From Luzula sylvatica (taxonomy: Eukaryota > Streptophyta > Magnoliopsida > Poales > Juncaceae): a DNA stretch of 64,000 bases. Shown here piece after piece: positions 1-11,756 of this stretch. Both the position numbers and the translations under genes were made by a program. The stretch spans positions 19,994,862-20,058,861 of the forward strand of contig OX326959.1 in assembly GCA_946800325.1 (NCBI GenBank), read 5' to 3'. The notes beneath the pieces are model-generated. The model was not told where the DNA came from and ran no database searches. It worked only from the letters and a program-made list of their open reading frames with translations. Each line of letters starts with the position of its first letter. Position 1 is the first letter of the stretch.

Positions 1-235
1 ACTGTATGTCATACTGTTTCACCCTTTCGGTATTTCACATAAACGACACTGATACTTCGTTCATATGAAATATATTTCTACATGAAGGTTATAGATAATC
101 CAATTATCTGTCTAAGCCAATTTGAACCATTCAAATCGGATTTTCCCACTGACATTTATGGCCACGAATGTACGCTTACATTCGTTCATCCACGTGTACA
201 CTTTTACGGTTGATCCCGAAACTGTATTTCCTTCA
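1..235 (-). repeat. 3' LTR of copia copy A (partial)
   Basis: Matches 6770-7006 closely, ends at the same CTTCA boundary (on the minus strand the LTR begins TGAAGG), and is directly preceded on that strand by a purine-rich PPT. The rest lies outside the window, so the outer target-site duplication cannot be checked. Confidence 0.85.
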
Positions 236-248
236 GTCTCCCACTCAA
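236..248 (-). other. Polypurine tract of copia copy A
   Basis: Minus strand reads TTGAGTGGGAGAC immediately before the LTR start, the expected site of plus-strand DNA priming. The identical sequence precedes the LTR at 19112-19124. Confidence 0.8.
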
Positions 249-1560
249 TTTCAGATCTACCTAAAAGGTACTCATGCATATCCAATACGCACGATTTTAG
301 AGAATATAGCTCGCGTATCAAATACCAAGCTATGCACATCCAATGTGCCGATTTTATGATCAAGCCCGACTTAGTACGACTCGTTGTGTGACCATGTAGG
401 TTCGACTTAACGATGGCAGTAGGTTGTTTCCAATGCCTACAAGCTCATGAGCGGGATCTAGTCACTCCATCATAGCTACCCATGTTAAACGAATAATGAT
501 TGTGATCATTGTGCCTATCTCGAATAGCGGTTACTAGATCTCTTGTTTACGATATCCGTTAATCAAAAGGCATGGTAATAGTCATCCTTATAATTTGATT
601 AACTACACTTATTCCCCGATTCCGAGTTGATTTAACAAATTTCAATCGATATTAACCATTAATATCATTGACTCTGGCCAGAGATTTCGTTAATCGACTC
701 ATCGAGCGGCGCCTAAGAGATATCTCTTCCTTTCGGAATAAACAATTCTTATCTTGGAGACACACATTGAATTCCGTGTTTCGGACAATACCCAATGATG
801 ACCCTTTTAACTCCCTGTTACGGTGAGCGTAAGATCATATCAAAGCATTGTGTTACGCACGTAACGCAATCAATGATCCCCTCAAGTTTGAAGAACCTAA
901 AACCCCATCCGTCGCAAGTCCATATATAATGACTAAACCATGTCATGGTCTCGCGGCTTCGGTCATATCCAATACATGTAACCTAACATATATCTACGTT
1001 CCCGATTCGACAAGCACCTTGTCCCATGATTAGAAAAACATAATCATCTCCTCAGCTAACGTACTAGTGTATGCGTTCAGTCTATTATCTAATAATAGAA
1101 ATGCTTCTCTCTTAAGCAAGCTGATACGCGACTAGGGATGTTTAGAAATGACACTTTAAGTGTGACGGTTTTGCTGCACATAGTCCTCAACCATGTTGAC
1201 GTCCACACAAGTTCAAATCAAGGTTCATGTAACAATCATATTACACAACCCGCACACAGTTTTCATATAAGGTGAATGCATATTAATTTAAGTAAACAAA
1301 ATTTTTAAAAGGGATGCATTCATATGGACTAAGTATTTGGGTGATACAACGTTTACCTATGGGTATCTCCATACCCATAACCTGCGAGGACTATCGTATT
1401 AGATAACTACACTCTACTCTCTTCTTCCTCCTCTAGGTATCTCCATACCCATAGTCATCGCATGTCAGTCACGCGCGACTAGAGAGAGCGGTTTTGTAAA
1501 CGGGTCCGCATGTTCCCGCTAGTGTTAATCATCATCAGGATTGGAACATTTCCAATACCT
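249..1560 (-). other. 3' noncoding region of copia copy A
   Basis: Between the decayed end of pol and the PPT. No coding signal. The same stretch is present inverted at 18591-19111 and 22600-23612, so it belongs to the retrotransposon and is not host DNA. Short ORFs on both strands here are chance reading frames. Confidence 0.65.
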
Positions 1561-2330
1561 ACGATCACGTCTTTTCATAAAATTTCATGGATCAAATGAA
1601 ATTTTCTGAGTATTGGCTAGACGTGGTTATGACCTCGGCATTTTTGGCTTGTACTATTGCGTCTCACATCGAGCCGTTGAAAATTTCTGCCATTCGACAT
1701 TTCTATTTAACTCCGCCAAGGAGTAATATGTTGAAAACCATTTTCAACAATATGTCGATATATGTGCTATAACATAGAACGAGGAACTTCTTAGATCTAT
1801 CCTATAGATCTTCACGCTTATTTCATAAGCGGTCTCGTCTAAATCCTTTGTCGTTACAAGAAATATAACGCAGCTCCCACTAACCTTCATGTGTACACAA
1901 AGTTTCCATTCGTTTCGACAATTTTATAACATTTTATAACTTCGTCAAAACGAATATTCCAATTCCGAGAATCTTTCTCTAATCCATCATATGGATCGTT
2001 AAAGCGTGCATATCTTATCCTTGATTCTTATGAATCGACAAAACCGTAAGGTTGTGTCAAGTACACATCCTTTCATAAAATTTCTGTCAAGAAATTCGGT
2101 TTTGACATCCATTTTGCCACATCACATAGTCATAATACGCGACCATGGCAAGCAGAATTTCAAGAATGTCAAAGCATGGCAACATGCGAAAACGTTTCTT
2201 CATAGTCCGACTATGAATTGCATGAAACTCTTCGCAAAAAACCTCGCTTTACATATATGCGTATTCCTATCCATGTAGGTTCTTCATCTTGAAAAACCCA
2301 CTCACATTTCACGGGTCTATCCCAGAAAGT
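1560..2330 (-). pseudogene. Copia reverse transcriptase/RNase H remnant (copy A)
   Basis: Minus-strand translation shows an RT-like block with KAR.FAK.F, then MDVKT.FL and RSI at 2280-1940, the usual finger and palm motifs of copia RT, broken by stops. The segment that should hold the YVDD catalytic loop is missing: SGSCVIFLV is followed directly by a KDL.ETAY block. Most of RNase H is deleted relative to copy B (21730-22320 there). Non-functional. Confidence 0.75.
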
Positions 2331-2449
2331 GATGAAATCAAGTTCTGAACTTGATAATTTACATGGATCGAATCTCAGATTTCATGACACCATGTCATGT
2401 GGAATCAACTTTTCATTGCATCTTTGTAAGATATCGAATCATCATATGA

Positions 2450-3470
2450 TTTCGATCTATCATCATTAGCCATGATAAATCCGTATTTACCGGCTTATGC
2501 TATAGCCCACTTGATCTACGAAAAATTTCTTTGTGTGTTCGACTTGCGTTCATCAACTCTTGATGAAGCCATGTCAACTTTCATCGGTACAATGTTCATT
2601 TTCAAATCTCGAACTCTTTCGAGATTTATTCTACTCCCACTAGCCCACATAGAGATAAATGGCACCAAGTTCCAAACTTGTGCGCATCTAGTCCTCCTCC
2701 AAGAAGGCATCTCTTCGAGCCACGAAAATCTCATTTTCGTCGGGACGTTAGAACTAATACCCTTTAGTTTTCTTAAGGATAAACGAACAATTTCCAGATT
2801 TGGAATTGAGTTTAACCGAAACAAATTTCGAAATATACCCACATCCTCAAATCTATACAAATGACAACTTCGGAACCATTCCGATCCATATCTCATATGG
2901 CGTCTTTTGTACCGATTAGAAGGGTTTATGGTCCATATCTTATATGCAACCATTCATTAGTGCCGCTGTCTCAAGGGCGTATCCCCAAAACATTTTTGGG
3001 AGATCCTATTGGCTTATCATTTATTGAACCATGTCCAGCATGCGTTCATTTCCTCTTTTCGGACACATCTCAATGTTCCAAATGAAGACAATCGTGAAAC
3101 GATTCCACAATCATAAATGATCATCAATATTCATGACTCAAATATCGCCTCTTCGATCCTATCGAAAGGTTTAGCTCAAATACTCGCCTTCTCGATCCTA
3201 TCGAAAAGCTTTGATTTTCTTGCTTAGTTGATTTCGTATTTCGTTTTTGAAACTCTTTGAACCTTTCAAAAGTCTCTGTTTCGGCACGCATTAAATAGAT
3301 ATTTCCATATCTACTTTAACCGTCCATAAACGTAACAAAATACCGATAGCCTCCTCTTGTCTCGGAACTTATCGGAACATCATATGTAAATATAATTTCC
3401 AATAATTCGTTGGATCTTTCTCCAATCTTTGGAGAATGATGCCCTTTGTCGTCTTGCCTAATAAATAAGT
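2450..3470 (-). pseudogene. Copia integrase remnant (copy A)
   Basis: Minus-strand translation gives GYRYFVTFMDG and ETFERFKEF near 3400-3240, then WGYALETAA and TPYEIW patterns in the C-terminal half, typical of SIRE/TAR-type integrase and its downstream GKR-like region. Stops replace many codons in all frames. The plus-strand and minus-strand ORFs of 130-145 residues here are not genes; they span the mutated domain. Confidence 0.78.
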
Positions 3471-3505
3471 ATCGCATTAATCAATCGAATCTAATTCGAA
3501 TGATT

Positions 3506-4283
3506 CTAGCTATCCATCACATGGAATCTAGATACGCGAGTCTTGTTTATATGGCTAAGACGGCAATGCCAAAGGAAGCAATCAACTTCTAGGTTTAATC
3601 CACCTCGGATTTCACCATTCTTTGAGTCACTAGTTTGGACAACTCCTTGTCCGAACTTTCCATTTTGGAAAACATTTTCCCAAAATACCCTTAGACATAC
3701 ATTTCTTTCGATCCCGCTTTTGAAATACAAGGACATCCACGCATCTATATGCATTGGATTCCTCGGATACTCCGAGCATCTCCAATTCAAATTTAAATCG
3801 CATCTCATGCAATTTCGGGATCAACTTATCTATCGAATGCATATGATATTCGGTCATGACGATCAAATCTCGTACCATCAACACACGAGTGTTAATCCAA
3901 GACCCATAAGGCGTCTCAAAATTAACCTAGTCTTTGAGCCGCATTGAATCATTCAACGCGCTCTAGCTCTTGAAACTATTTCATGAGCGCTGTGTTTTAC
4001 TTTCATATACACCCGAATTCTCAAAACAATTTTGAGAATATGCGTCTATACATGCCACCACAAGGCACGTAATATCGTTCGATTCCTTCTTAAAGTTTAT
4101 CGAACCCGGCTTTGTCTAAAGCCAATGCCTCGAGCCCCGAATCTACCATTTCCGTGTCCAACACGTTCCTTTAAGTCTAAGAACTATTCTTTGACTATCA
4201 AGGTTAATGACGGTAATTCCGGCCCAAAAGCCATCTATCATATCGATCTCATCGATATATTTGGTGTTGCTTGAAAACATAAT
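3506..4283 (-). pseudogene. Copia gag and gag-pre-integrase remnant (copy A)
   Basis: On the minus strand a start near 4283 is followed by a short gag-like stretch (RIVLR, then in another frame VLDTEMVDSGLEALALDKAG), a later gag block with HMHSIDKLIPKLHEM near 3830, and FLWHCRLSHINKTRV at about 3580-3520, the H-containing gag-pre-integrase motif. The whole stretch is much shorter than a normal gag plus protease, so internal deletions are likely; no zinc knuckle or protease motif was found. The gag block aligns with the one at 63813-64000. Confidence 0.7.
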
Positions 4284-5957
4284 TCTAAACGGATGATGAA
4301 GATTAACTCCTAACCGTGCGTACTTAATCTATATGCTTATATGATAATGATATGAATGTGTTATTTTTATCGAATCGATAACCCTCATACCGATACGGGA
4401 CTCCAAGTCCATAACACTCAAGACCCATATTTCCGTTCCTCCCACAAGTGAGTTTAGCCTATCGGGTGGGATCCCGTTATTTAGGTAGGATTATATCCAA
4501 TCGTATCCAATACGACTCTTGAACCTTTATAGGATTTCGGTGATGGATCGTATCCCATACAATCCCAGTTCCGTGTGTGCATCCTATCTATGCCCCGAAC
4601 TCCAATCTGATTGGCCTGGACGGTTAAGTCACAACCATCTCCAACGTATCGTTCAAATAAGCTACTAGTGAGTCGACTTTAGCCTGTGCCTCACAAGTCC
4701 CGATTTAACGCTTGCCACCCTTTCGATGGTTACAATATCACGTGCCCGACTTTAGCCTGAACCCACGTGAAATGTAATCACCAAACTCGGTGGTTGTGGA
4801 TATGGAAGGCATTTTCATGACTTAAATATTATGAGGGATCATGCCATTGCATGTTTCTAAATTCGTGACACAATCATATTATATCACTATCACAAGATTT
4901 TCAATATGCATATGATTTTTTTAGGGAGACTACTTATTCTAAATAATTAATTATCTAATATGCTAGTATGATAGAATTAATTGATTAGAGATCAAGATAT
5001 ATTACAGCACCCTTTCGGTATTTCATTAGAACGACAACTAACAGAAAAGTTGTAGATAATTTTATTATCTTTCTAACCCAATTTGGCCCAGCCCAATTGG
5101 AGTTCGGACCCGAAAGTTACGGCCGTTTTACTGACTTTATGTCAAACTGTCGCACCCTTTCGGTATTTCATTAGAACGACACTGATACTTCGCTCAAATG
5201 AAATATATTACAGCATGAAAGTTCTAAATAATCGCATTATCTAACTAACCCAATTTGAACCATTCAAATCAGAGTTTCCTACTGAAAGTTATACCAGTTT
5301 TAGTAAAACACGGACAAATGAAAAGGTAAGTATATCCAATAGACACCTTTTCAACCAGAAAACTACATACACCTTTTCAGTATTCTGTTGAAACGAAAAT
5401 ATAAAATTGTTCCAACCGACTTTGATCGTGAACGAAAGTTCTAGATAATCTTAATATCTAACTAACCCAATTGGATTGGACTCAATAGGAGTTTCGATGC
5501 GACATATACGGACGTTTTAGTCTCTGTATGTCAAACAGTCGCACCCTTTCAGTATGCCATAAAAACGACACTGATAATTCGTTCAAATGAAAAAACTTTC
5601 TGTATAAAAGTCATAGATAATCCCATTATCTAACTACACCAATTTGATCCAATCAATTTGGAATTTCTCACTGAAAATTATCTTAGTTTTACTCACTGTT
5701 TCGTATTCTAATTTTCTGCAGATTTTGCCGTTTCTTCCGTTTTCGCTCGTTTCCAAAACGATCAATCATGAAACCTTTTCACGATCATTCCTAGATACTC
5801 TCAATCAACTTTTGATCGATCTCTAGTGAATTCTACTTGTGAATTTTAACGAAATTGGAATCTCTATAACTATCATCATGCAAACGGGTACGAACTTTGA
5901 TAACCCGTGCGTATATCGAATATACGACTATGATTCGACTCTCGAATCGATGGCGAT
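4284..5957 (-). other. Leader of copia copy A
   Basis: Long noncoding region between PBS and gag on the minus strand. The part at 4300-4860 reappears inverted at 62328-62754, confirming it as a family-specific leader. The part at 5005-5740 is a degenerate tandem repeat built from LTR-like units (separate entry). No coding potential seen. Confidence 0.7.
5005..5740 (-). repeat. LTR-like degenerate minisatellite inside the leader
   Basis: Several diverged units, each carrying the same ordered marks: CACCCTTTCGGTATTTCA, then ACGACACTGAT, AAATGAAATATATT, TAGATAAT..TATCT, AACCCAATTTG. The same ordered marks occur in the LTR at 6580-6960. The units therefore look like amplified pieces of LTR sequence placed in the leader. 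Unit length varies around 150-190 bp. Confidence 0.7.
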
Positions 5958-5970
5958 CGCTCTGATACCA
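5958..5970 (-). other. Primer binding site, initiator Met-tRNA type
   Basis: Minus strand reads TGGTATCAGAGCG one base after the LTR end (...TTCCCAACA), the classical plant copia PBS complementary to the 3' end of initiator Met-tRNA. It fixes the minus orientation of copy A. Confidence 0.9.
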
Positions 5971-5971
5971 C

Positions 5972-7006
5972 TGTTGGGAAATATCCTCGACCCCGGGCCC
6001 GCGCAGCGGAATGAAGGCCCGGTCCGATTCCCCGATTCCCGAGATCACGCCACGACTTCGAGGGTACGATGCGAATAGAAGGATAGATCTATACAAGTGC
6101 CAAATTGATGGCACACGAAGGGTTGATCGCCGCCTTCTATTTCCTATAACGTTGGTGACAATCCGCGCGTCCCATACCACGTGTCCTTCACCAATCGTTT
6201 GCTACGCCGGTTCACTCGACTTCGTCCTCGTGCGTCCAAGCGTTTCCACCGTCTTTCTTACTCGAGTCGATCACAATCGAAGAGTCACAAACGTCACTCC
6301 TCTACTTGTATCCACGGTGATTCGTAAGACGTCGGTCGCGGATGCACCTGCCTAGACGATGCACCGGCGAACTTGCTCGATCTAATCGATTCTCTATCAC
6401 TCGAGAAACTCCTTTCTCGATTTCTCTCTCTTCGCACCTTTTCACTCACAAAAGATCAAATCTGAATTTGCTCTTTTTCTCTTGTGTCTTTGGCAGAATA
6501 ATCTGATTGAATTTCTTTATGAGGAGAGAGAAAGTATCCTATTTATATCTAATAGGATCAGGATTAGCCAAAAGGCATGTATATGCAATATACATCCTTT
6601 CACACAGAATACTGCATGAACCTGGTCAGTATTCTGTCCAGACGAAATTGATAAATTTCTCTGACAGAAAATCACCCAACATGAAAGTTGTAGATAATCT
6701 TAGTATCTACACAACCCAATTTGGTTCAGCCCAATTGGAGTTAGTATGCAAAGGTTATGACTGTTTTACTAATTGTATGTCATACTGTTGCACCCTTTCG
6801 GTATTTCACATAAACTACACTGATACTTCGTTCATATGAAATATATTTCTACATGAAGGTTATAGATAATCCAATTATCTATCTTACCCAATTTGAACCA
6901 TTCAAATCGGATTTTCCCACTGAGAGTTATGGCCACGAATGTACGCTTACATTCGTTCATCCACGTGTACACTTTTACGGTTGATCCTGAAACTGTATTT
7001 CCTTCA
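5972..7006 (-). repeat. 5' LTR of copia copy A (1035 bp)
   Basis: Bounded by TGTTGGGA on the left and CTTCA on the right (on the minus strand TGAAGG...TTCCCAACA). Related LTRs of this family are at 1-235, 19125-20086, 23613-24315, 62050-62327 and 62760-63797. Its outer end touches the TTAG array without any other sequence between. Confidence 0.9.
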
Positions 7007-7180
7007 GTAAGTTAGTTAGTTAGTTAATAGGTATGTAGGAATATTGTTAGTTAGTCAGTTAGTTAGTTAGTTGGTGAGTTAGTTAGTTAATTAGTTAGCT
7101 AGTTAGTTAGTTAGGTAGTCAGTTAGTTAGTTAGTTAGTTAGTTTGGTTGTTAGTTAATTAGCTAGTAAGTTAGTTAGTT
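7007..7180 (+). repeat. Array block 1, TTAG on the plus strand
   Basis: TTAG-oriented start of the array, directly after the LTR. Ends at the palindromic switch point centred at 7180/7181 (TTAGTTAGTT then AACTAACTAG). Confidence 0.9.
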
Positions 7181-7366
7181 AACTAACTAGCTAACTAACA
7201 AATTAACTAACTAATTAACTAACTAACTAACTAACTAACTAGTGACTATCTATCTAGCTAACTAACTAACTAACTAACTTCCTACCTACCTGCATACCCA
7301 CTAACTAACTAACTAAATAACTAACTACTAGCTGACTAACTAACTAACTAAATAACTATCTAATTG

Positions 7367-7406
<40 letters not shown>

Positions 7407-8173
7407 GTAGATAACTAACTAACTATTTAACTAACGAACTTCCTTCTTATAAACATATTAACTAACAAACTAACTAACTAAGTAACTACCTAACTAAGTA
7501 ACTAACTAACTAGCTAGCAACCTACCTTCCTACATACCCACTAACTAATTAATTTACTAACTAATTAACTTACTAATTAACTAACTAACCAGCTTACTTA
7601 CTACTAGCCAACTAACCGACTAACTAACTACCTTCCAACATACCTATTAACTAACTACCTACGTTCCTACATACCCACTAACTAACAAACTAAATAACTA
7701 ACTAACAATCTACTAGCTAACTAACTAACTAACTAACTATCTAAATAACTAACTAATTGAATAACTAACTAATAGATAACTAACTAACTAACCAACAATT
7801 TAACTAACTAACTTCCTTCTTATATACATATTAACAAACTAACTAACAAACTAACTAACTAACTAACTAATTAACTAACCAACTAACTAACTGGCTACCT
7901 TCCTACATACCCACTAACTAATTAATTTAATAACTAACTAACTAATTAATTAACTAACTAACTAGATAACTTACTACTAGCTAACTAACCGACTAACTAA
8001 CTTCCTTCCAACATACCTATTCACTAACTAACTACCTAACTAACTGACTAACTACTAGATAACTAACTAACTAACTAACTAACGAACTGATTAACTAACT
8101 ATCTAACTAACTACCTTCTTTCATAAATATTAACTAACTAACTAACTAACTAACTGACTAATTAACTAACAAC

Positions 8174-8207
<34 letters not shown>

Positions 8208-8342
8208 GACTGACTAACTAACTAACTAACTAACTACCTTCCTACATACCCACTGCCTAACTAACTAACTAATTATTAACCTTTTTATTTAACTTAACTA
8301 ACAAACAACCTTCTTATATACATATTAACTAACTAACTAACC

Positions 8343-8376
<34 letters not shown>

Positions 8377-8859
8377 TTAGCTAACTGACAAACAAACTAG
8401 CTACCTTCCTACGTATACCCACTACATAACTAATTTATTAACTAAGTCACTAACTAACTAAGTAATTAACTAACTAACTACTAGATAACTTATTAACTAA
8501 CCAACTAACTACATACCCACTAACTAACTAACTAACTAACTTTCTACATACATATTAACTAATCACCTTTCTACATACATATTAACTAACTAACTAACTA
8601 ATTAACTAACTAACTAACTACTAGATAACTAACTAACTTATTAACTAACCAACTAACTACATACCCACTAACTAACTAACTAATTAACTAACTAATTAAC
8701 TACATAACTAACTAACTGACCACTTGCTAAGTAGCTAACTAACTAACTAACTAACTAACTACCTACCTACCTGCATACCCACTATTTAACTAACTAAATA
8801 ACTAACTAACTACTGGCTGACTAACTAACTAACGAGCTAACTAAATAACTAACTAATTG

Positions 8860-8893
<34 letters not shown>

Positions 8894-9058
8894 AAATAGA
8901 TAACTAACTAACTAACTAACTGACTAACTAACAAATAGACAATTAACTAACTAACTAACTATTTAACTAACTAACTTCCTTCTTATATACATATTAACTA
9001 ACTAACTAACTAACTAACTTACTAACTAACTAACTACTAGCTCTCTAATTAACTAACT
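7181..9058 (-). repeat. Array block 2, inverted (CTAA on the plus strand)
   Basis: Same unit and same interspersed motifs, now in reverse complement (CCTTCCTACATACCCAC, CTTCCTTCTTATATACATATT). Ends at AACTAACT|AGTTAGTT at 9058/9059. Confidence 0.9.
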
Positions 9059-9334
9059 AGTTAGTTAGTTAATTAGGTATGTATGAAGGTAGTTAGTTAA
9101 TTAATTAGTTAGCTAATTATTTAGTTAATTCGTTAGTTAGTCAGTTTGTTAGTTACTTAGTTAGTAGTCAGTTAGTTAGTTAGTCAGTTAGATAGGTAGT
9201 GGGTATGTAGGAAGGTAATTAGTTAGTTAGTTAGTTAATTAGTTAGTTAGTCAGTTAGTATGTTAGTCAATAGGTATGTAGGAAGTTAGTTAGTTAGTTA
9301 TTTAGTTAGTTAGTGGGTTTGTAGGTAGGTAGTT
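7290..9334 (+). repeat. Left copy of a 2-kb duplication inside the array
   Basis: Shares long runs of identical variant order with 16553-18590 at an offset of about 9.25 kb (for example the ACCGACTAACTAACTTCC context at 7988 and 17268), including the block 2/3 strand switch. Same-orientation duplication; small indels shift the offset between 9243 and 9280. Confidence 0.8.
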
Positions 9335-9499
9335 AGGTAGTTAGTTAGTTAGTTAATCAGTTAGTGAGCTAGTAGTTAATTAGTTAACAAGTTAGTTAGT
9401 TAATCAGTTAGTTACTTTGTTAGCTAGTAGTTAGTTAGTTAGTTATTTAGTCAGTTAGTAAGTTAGTTCGATAGTAATCTAGTAGTGAGTTAGTAAGTC

Positions 9500-9556
<57 letters not shown>

Positions 9557-10051
9557 CCTATTAGTCAGTTAGTTGGTTAGTTATTTAGTTAGTTAGGTTG
9601 TTAGTTAATTCTTTAGTAAGTAAGTTAGTTAATATGTATGTACGAAGGTAGTTAATTATTTAGTTAGATGGTCAGTTAGTCAGTTAGTTAGTTAGTTAGT
9701 TAGTTACCTAGTAGTTAGTAAACTAGTTAGTTAGTTAGTCAACTAGTTAGTTAGTTAGTTAGTTAGCTAGTAGTTAGCTAGTAGTTAGTTAGTGAGTTAG
9801 TGAGTTAGTTAGTTATTTAGTGGGTATGTAGGAAGGTAGTTAGTTAGTTAGTAAGTTAATAAGTCAGTTATTTAGTTAGTTAGTTGGTTACTTAGTTAGT
9901 TAGTTAGTTATTAGTTAGTTAGCTGGTTAGCTAGTAGTTAGTTAGTTAGTTAGTTATATAGTTATTTAGCGAGTTAGTTAGTTAGGTAGTTATTTAGTTA
10001 GTTAGTTTATATGTATGTAGAAGGTAGTTAGTTAGTTAGATAGTTAGTTAA

Positions 10052-10087
<36 letters not shown>

Positions 10088-11068
10088 CTAGTTAGTTATC
10101 TATTAGGTAGTTAGTTAATTAGTTAGTTATTCAGTTAATTAGTTACGTAGTTAGTTAGTTAGTTAGTTTGTTTGTTAATATGTATATAAGAAGGAAGTTA
10201 GTTAGTTAGTTAGTTAGCTAGTAGTTTGTTAGTTAGTTATTTAGTTATTTAGTTAGTGGGTATGTAGGAACGTAGGTAGTTAGTTAGTTAGTTAGTTAAT
10301 TAGTTTGTTAGTTAGTTTGTTAGTTAATAGGTATGTAGGAAAATTTTTAGTTAGTTAGTTAGTTAGTTACTTAATTAGTTAGTTGTTTAGTTAGTGGGTT
10401 TGTAGGAAGGTAGTTAGTTAATTAGTAAGTTAGGTAGTTAGTTAATTAGTTAGTTAATAGGTATGTATGAAGGTAGTTAGTTAGTAAGTTAGTTAATTTG
10501 TTAGTTAGTTAGTTAGCTAGTGGTTAGTTAGTTAGTTAGTTAGTTATTTAGTTAGTTCAGTAATTAGTTAGTTAGTTAGTTAGTTAGTTAGCTAGTTAGT
10601 TAGTTACTTAGTTAGTCAGTGAGCTAGTAGTTAGTTAGTTAGTTAGTAAGTTAGTAAGTTAATCAGTTAGTTAGTTAGTTGGCTAGTAGTTATCTTGTTA
10701 GTTAGCTAGTTAGTTAGTCAGTTAGTTAATTCGTTAGTTAGTTAGTATGTTAGTTAATATGCATATAAGAAGGTAGTTAGTTTCTTAGTTAAATAGTTAG
10801 TTAGTTAGTTAGTTAGTTAGTTTGTTAGTTAGTTAGTTATCTATTAGTAAGTTAGTTAGTTAGTTAATTAGTTAGTTATTCAATTTATTAGTTAGTTAGT
10901 TAGCTAGAGTTAGTTAGTGGATATGTAGGAGGGTAGTTAGTTAGTTAGTTAGTTAGTCAATTAGTTAGTAAGTTAGTTAGTTAGTTAATAGGTATGTAGG
11001 AATATAGTTAGATAGTTAGTTAGTTAGTTAGTTAGTTATTTAGTTAGTTAGGTTGGTAGTTAATTAGC

Positions 11069-11102
<34 letters not shown>

Positions 11103-11723
11103 ATATTTATGTAAGAAGGTAGTTAGTTAGATAGTTAGATAGTTAGTTAATTAGTTATTTAGTTAGTTAGTTATCTAGTAGTTAGTTAGTCAGTTAGGTA
11201 GTTAGTTAGTGAATAGGTATGTTGGAAGGAAGTTAGTTAGTCGGTTAGTTAGCTAGTTGTAAGTTAGCTAGTTATTTAGTTAATTAGTTAGTTAGTTAGT
11301 TAGTAAATTAATTAGTTTGTGGGTTTGTAGGAAGGTAGCTAGTTAGTTAGTTACTTAGTTAATTAGTTAGTTAGTTTGTTTGTTTGTTTGTTTCTTAATA
11401 TGTATATAAGAAGGAAGTTAGTTAGTTAGTTTGTTAGCTAGTAGTTTGTTAGTTAGTTATTTAGTTAGTTAGTTAGTGGGTATGTAGGAATGTAGGTAGT
11501 GAGTTAGTTAGTTAGTTAGTTAATTAGTTTGTTAGTTAGATAGTTAGTTAATAGGTATGTAGGAAAATTGTTAGTTAGTTTGTTAGTTAGTTACATAATT
11601 AGTTAGTTGTTTAGTTAGTGGGTTTGTAGGAAGGTACTTAGTTAATTAGTAAGTTAGGTAGTTAGTTAATTAGTTAGTTAATAGGTATGTATGAAGGTAG
11701 TTAGTTAGTAAGTTAGTTAATTT

Positions 11724-11756
<33 letters not shown>

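Larger units (their letters stand above)
1..7006 (-). mobile_element. Decayed Ty1/copia LTR retrotransposon, copy A
   Basis: Element read on the minus strand: 5' LTR (5972-7006), initiator-Met-tRNA PBS (5958-5970), long leader, gag remnant, integrase, reverse transcriptase, 3' noncoding region, PPT (236-248) and the start of the 3' LTR (1-235, continuing left of the window). Pol matches the SIRE/TAR-type copia order (gag pre-integrase, integrase, RT) by residue patterns seen in translation. No long ORF survives, and stops occur in every domain. Compared with the inverted copy at 20087-24315 it lacks about 590 bp around position 1670, removing most of RNase H. Incapable of autonomous movement. 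Confidence 0.85.

Noticed and set aside
2472..2953. 130-145 codon ORFs on both strands
   Set aside because: They overlap the decayed copia integrase. The matching frames in copy B2 are broken at different places, so they are not conserved genes.
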